From Centipeda flueggei ATCC 43531 (GTDB taxonomy: Bacteria > Bacillota > Negativicutes > Selenomonadales > Selenomonadaceae): DNA of 64,000 nucleotides. Positions 62,353-64,000 of the stretch are shown piece after piece (position 1 is the stretch's first letter; the number at the start of each line of letters is the position of its first letter). Where the stretch lies: contig NZ_GG694010.1 in assembly GCF_000160695.1 (NCBI RefSeq), forward strand, positions 121,371 to 185,370. Direction: 5' to 3'. Under the pieces are notes generated by a model. It searched no databases, was not told where the DNA came from, and saw only the letters and a list, made by a program, of their open reading frames with translations. The position numbers were made by a program, and so were the translations under genes.

Positions 62353-63795
62353 TCACTCCGCGATGTGGCGCAGCGTCTCCATGAGGAGTTTTGCCTCGGG
62401 AACGATCGTCGCGATTTCGATGCGCTCCTCGGGCGTATGGATGCCGTGTGCCGTCACGCCGACAGACACCATGTCGAGCGCAGGATTTTTCGATGCATGC
62501 CAGCTCGTCTCAAGCCCCGCATGGATGCTCTCGATCTTCATCGGTGTACCGCCGTTCTGCGCCGCATAGACCTCCGCCATGATCGTCCGCAGTTTGCTCT
62601 TGGGGTTCTCACGCCATGCAGGAGATGCCGTTCCAACAACGAGGGAAAAGCCCGTCAGTGCCGCCAGCGTCTCTGTCTCGCAGACGATCTCGTCCAGTCG
62701 CTCATTGACCGAGGAGCGCGGGAAGAACGCGACGTGCACCTCGTTCTCATCCATGCGGACAACGCCGAGGTTTGCCGAGGTCTCCACCCCGCCCGTCTGC
62801 GTATGTGTCATGACATGAACCCCCGTGCGAAGGAGGACGAGGAGGTCGATGAGGGCGCGCTGTTCCTCCTCGCCGATGACGCGCCCCGCCTCATGTGCAG
62901 GATGCAGCGTAAATTTCATCGCGGGATCGGCCTCACCATAGATGGCATGAAAGCGTTTTTCCTCCGCCGCCAGCAGACGGGCAATGCTGCGCTCATCCAT
63001 CGCCGTGCGAACGATTGCCTCTGCCGTCGGCGGAATCGCGTTGCGCGCCGTCCCGCCCGTGAGGGAAACGAGTTCCACGTCCCCCTCCTGTGCCAGCGCA
63101 TGAAGTGCCAGTGCCAGCGTGCGGATCGCATTGCCGCGCCCATCGCCGATGCGCTCGCCCGAGTGACCGCCGCGCAGCCCCTCAGCCGTAATGCGATAGG
63201 CGGGCAGATCGGATTCTTTTCGCGTCAGCGCACGCGTATAGTCGAGATTGACACTGCCCGCACTGCCGACCGTCATGATGTGATAGTCCTCCGAGTCGCA
63301 GTTGATCAGGTACTGTGCATTCTTCAGATGATCTGCCGAAAGATGCCGTGCCCCCGTCATGCCCTGTTCCTCATCCACCGTGATGATGGCGCGCAGCGGA
63401 CCATGAGCCTCCGTGCACTGCATCGCCGTCAGGATCTCCGCCACGCCGATGCCGTCGTCTCCGCCGAGACTTGTCCCATCTGCCGTGAGATACTCCGCCG
63501 TCCGCTGCATCTTGATCGGATCGGTCAGCGGGTCATAGGAAACACCCGGCTCAGCCACGCAGACCATGTCCATGTGTCCCTGCAGGATCGTGCGCGGCGC
63601 ATTCTCCTTTCCCTTCGTCGCAGGAAGCTCCGCGATAATATTGAAGTGCTCATCCTGCGTCACCGTGCAGCCAATCTCCTCAAAGTGTTTTTTCAGATAG
63701 TCACTGACCGCCTTCTCGTGCCCCGAAGGACGCGGGATATGCGTCAGTGCCTCGAACTCCGAAATGACCTTTTCCAGCAGCTTTGCATCATCCAT
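62353..63795 (-). CDS. pepD: Aminoacyl-histidine dipeptidase (PepD, M20 family)
   Basis: A 480-residue cytosolic dipeptidase of the M20C type: ILQGHMDMVC (metal His and Asp), TSLGGDDGIGVA, ITVDEEQGMTGARHL (catalytic Glu pair), LINCDSEDYH and LETSWHASKNPALDMVSVG. It hydrolyses Xaa-His and other dipeptides. RBS AGGAGG with a normal gap. It has its own extended -10 promoter and is separated from fur by 166 nt. Confidence 0.95.
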   Translation of the reverse strand: MDDAKLLEKVISEFEALTHIPRPSGHEKAVSDYLKKHFEEIGCTVTQDEHFNIIAELPATKGKENAPRTILQGHMDMVCVAEPGVSYDPLTDPIKMQRTAEYLTADGTSLGGDDGIGVAEILTAMQCTEAHGPLRAIITVDEEQGMTGARHLSADHLKNAQYLINCDSEDYHIMTVGSAGSVNLDYTRALTRKESDLPAYRITAEGLRGGHSGERIGDGRGNAIRTLALALHALAQEGDVELVSLTGGTARNAIPPTAEAIVRTAMDERSIARLLAAEEKRFHAIYGEADPAMKFTLHPAHEAGRVIGEEEQRALIDLLVLLRTGVHVMTHTQTGGVETSANLGVVRMDENEVHVAFFPRSSVNERLDEIVCETETLAALTGFSLVVGTASPAWRENPKSKLRTIMAEVYAAQNGGTPMKIESIHAGLETSWHASKNPALDMVSVGVTAHGIHTPEERIEIATIVPEAKLLMETLRHIAE

Positions 63796-63824
63796 CCTAA
63801 GTTCCTCCTATCAAATTTCTCTCT

Positions 63825-63833
63825 ATTATAACA
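63825..63833 (-). promoter_or_regulatory. Extended -10 promoter of pepD
   Basis: Minus-strand TGTTATAAT, that is TGn followed by TATAAT, 30 nt before the start codon. No good -35 is seen, as expected for an extended -10 site. Confidence 0.6.
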
Positions 63834-63850
63834 CAGAATGCAAAAAATGA

Positions 63851-63887
63851 GGTTGTTGTACGAAGCTTTCAGCTTCGTACAACAACC
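63851..63887 (-). terminator. Terminator after FMN-binding protein gene
   Basis: A perfect 17-bp stem (GGTTGTTGTACGAAGCT and its complement) with a 3-nt loop, followed by TCATTTTTT on the minus strand. Confidence 0.9.
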
Positions 63888-63908
63888 CCCATGCCATATT
63901 CTGCTCTT

Positions 63909-64000
63909 TTACTTCTTCGCCTGCTCTACTGCCTTCGTGACCGCTTCTTTGAACTGGTCATAGCTGACGGTTGCCCCTGAGACAGCATCCACCTTCGCAA
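63909..64000 (-). CDS. FMN-binding domain protein, C-terminal fragment
   Basis: Only the last 29 codons are present; the gene enters from the right edge. They read VDAVSGATVSYDQFKEAV and end in KAVEQAKK. The SGAT motif is the flavinylation site of the RnfG/NqrC/FMN-binding fold, where ApbE attaches FMN to the Thr. It would be an exported electron-transfer protein, but the missing N-terminus prevents a firmer call. Confidence 0.8.
   Translation of the reverse strand, partial: AKVDAVSGATVSYDQFKEAVTKAVEQAKK

Noticed and set aside
62281-63831. Plus-strand open frame of 516 codons opposite pepD
   Set aside because: Antisense shadow of the dipeptidase gene, with no domain or RBS.

Overview
The window is 64 kb of about 55-60 % GC chromosome whose gene content points to a diderm Firmicute of the Negativicutes, most likely a Selenomonas-type organism (inference from content, not a database match). 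Supporting features are the ctsR-mcsA-mcsB-clpC operon, a PASTA-domain kinase and FHA-protein division cluster, flagellar genes, a siroheme decarboxylase pair, a flavodiiron protein, and the remnant of a two-partner-secretion outer-membrane transporter. Almost every gene is on the minus strand. The only convincing plus-strand genes are the flavodiiron gene, two AT-rich orphan genes near 51-52 kb and one decayed transporter fragment.

Layout: 1-3.05 kb holds an accessory three-gene cassette (TerB-N/TerB-C protein, BrxD/DUF2791-like ATPase, DEAD/DEAH helicase running off the left edge). 3.2-7.5 kb has a transaldolase and trpF plus trpCBA. 7.5-11.4 kb has glyQS, a small membrane protein and a DEDDh exonuclease. 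11.4-14 kb has the flavodiiron protein, a 154-bp MITE-like element touching its stop codon, and ahbA/ahbB. 14-20.4 kb is the proteostasis block tig-clpP-clpX-lon-engB. 20.5-24.8 kb has envelope genes, a purine permease and tRNA-Ser. 24.9-27.9 kb is a flagellar pair fliK-flgD followed by an unusual 78-residue-repeat protein. 27.9-34.2 kb is radA and the ctsR operon. 34.2-34.9 kb is a decayed region. 34.9-37.4 kb holds a flippase-like membrane protein, folE2 and queC. 37.4-50.1 kb is a long translation and cell-division run (def, fmt, DUF116, rsmB, rlmN, two FHA proteins, stp, ftsW/rodA, pbpA, pknB, rsgA, rpe). 51.0-52.4 kb is the AT-rich island. 52.4-57.1 kb has queD-queE, a membrane glycosyltransferase, pssA, psd and a WecG/TagA enzyme. 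57.1-64 kb has aspS, hisS, hemZ, fur, pepD and the end of an FMN-binding protein.

Functionally, translation and proteostasis (aspS, hisS, glyQS, def, fmt, rlmN, rsmB, tig, Clp, Lon), cell-wall and division control (pknB, stp, FHA, pbpA, ftsW), queuosine synthesis (queC, queD, queE, folE2), tryptophan synthesis and heme/siroheme and iron-linked functions (ahbAB, hemZ, fur) form coherent sets. The items most worth pursuing are the TerB/BrxD-like/helicase cassette, the AT-rich two-gene island with short inverted ends, the repeat protein beside the flagellar genes, and the MITE-like element with degenerate relatives elsewhere in the window.
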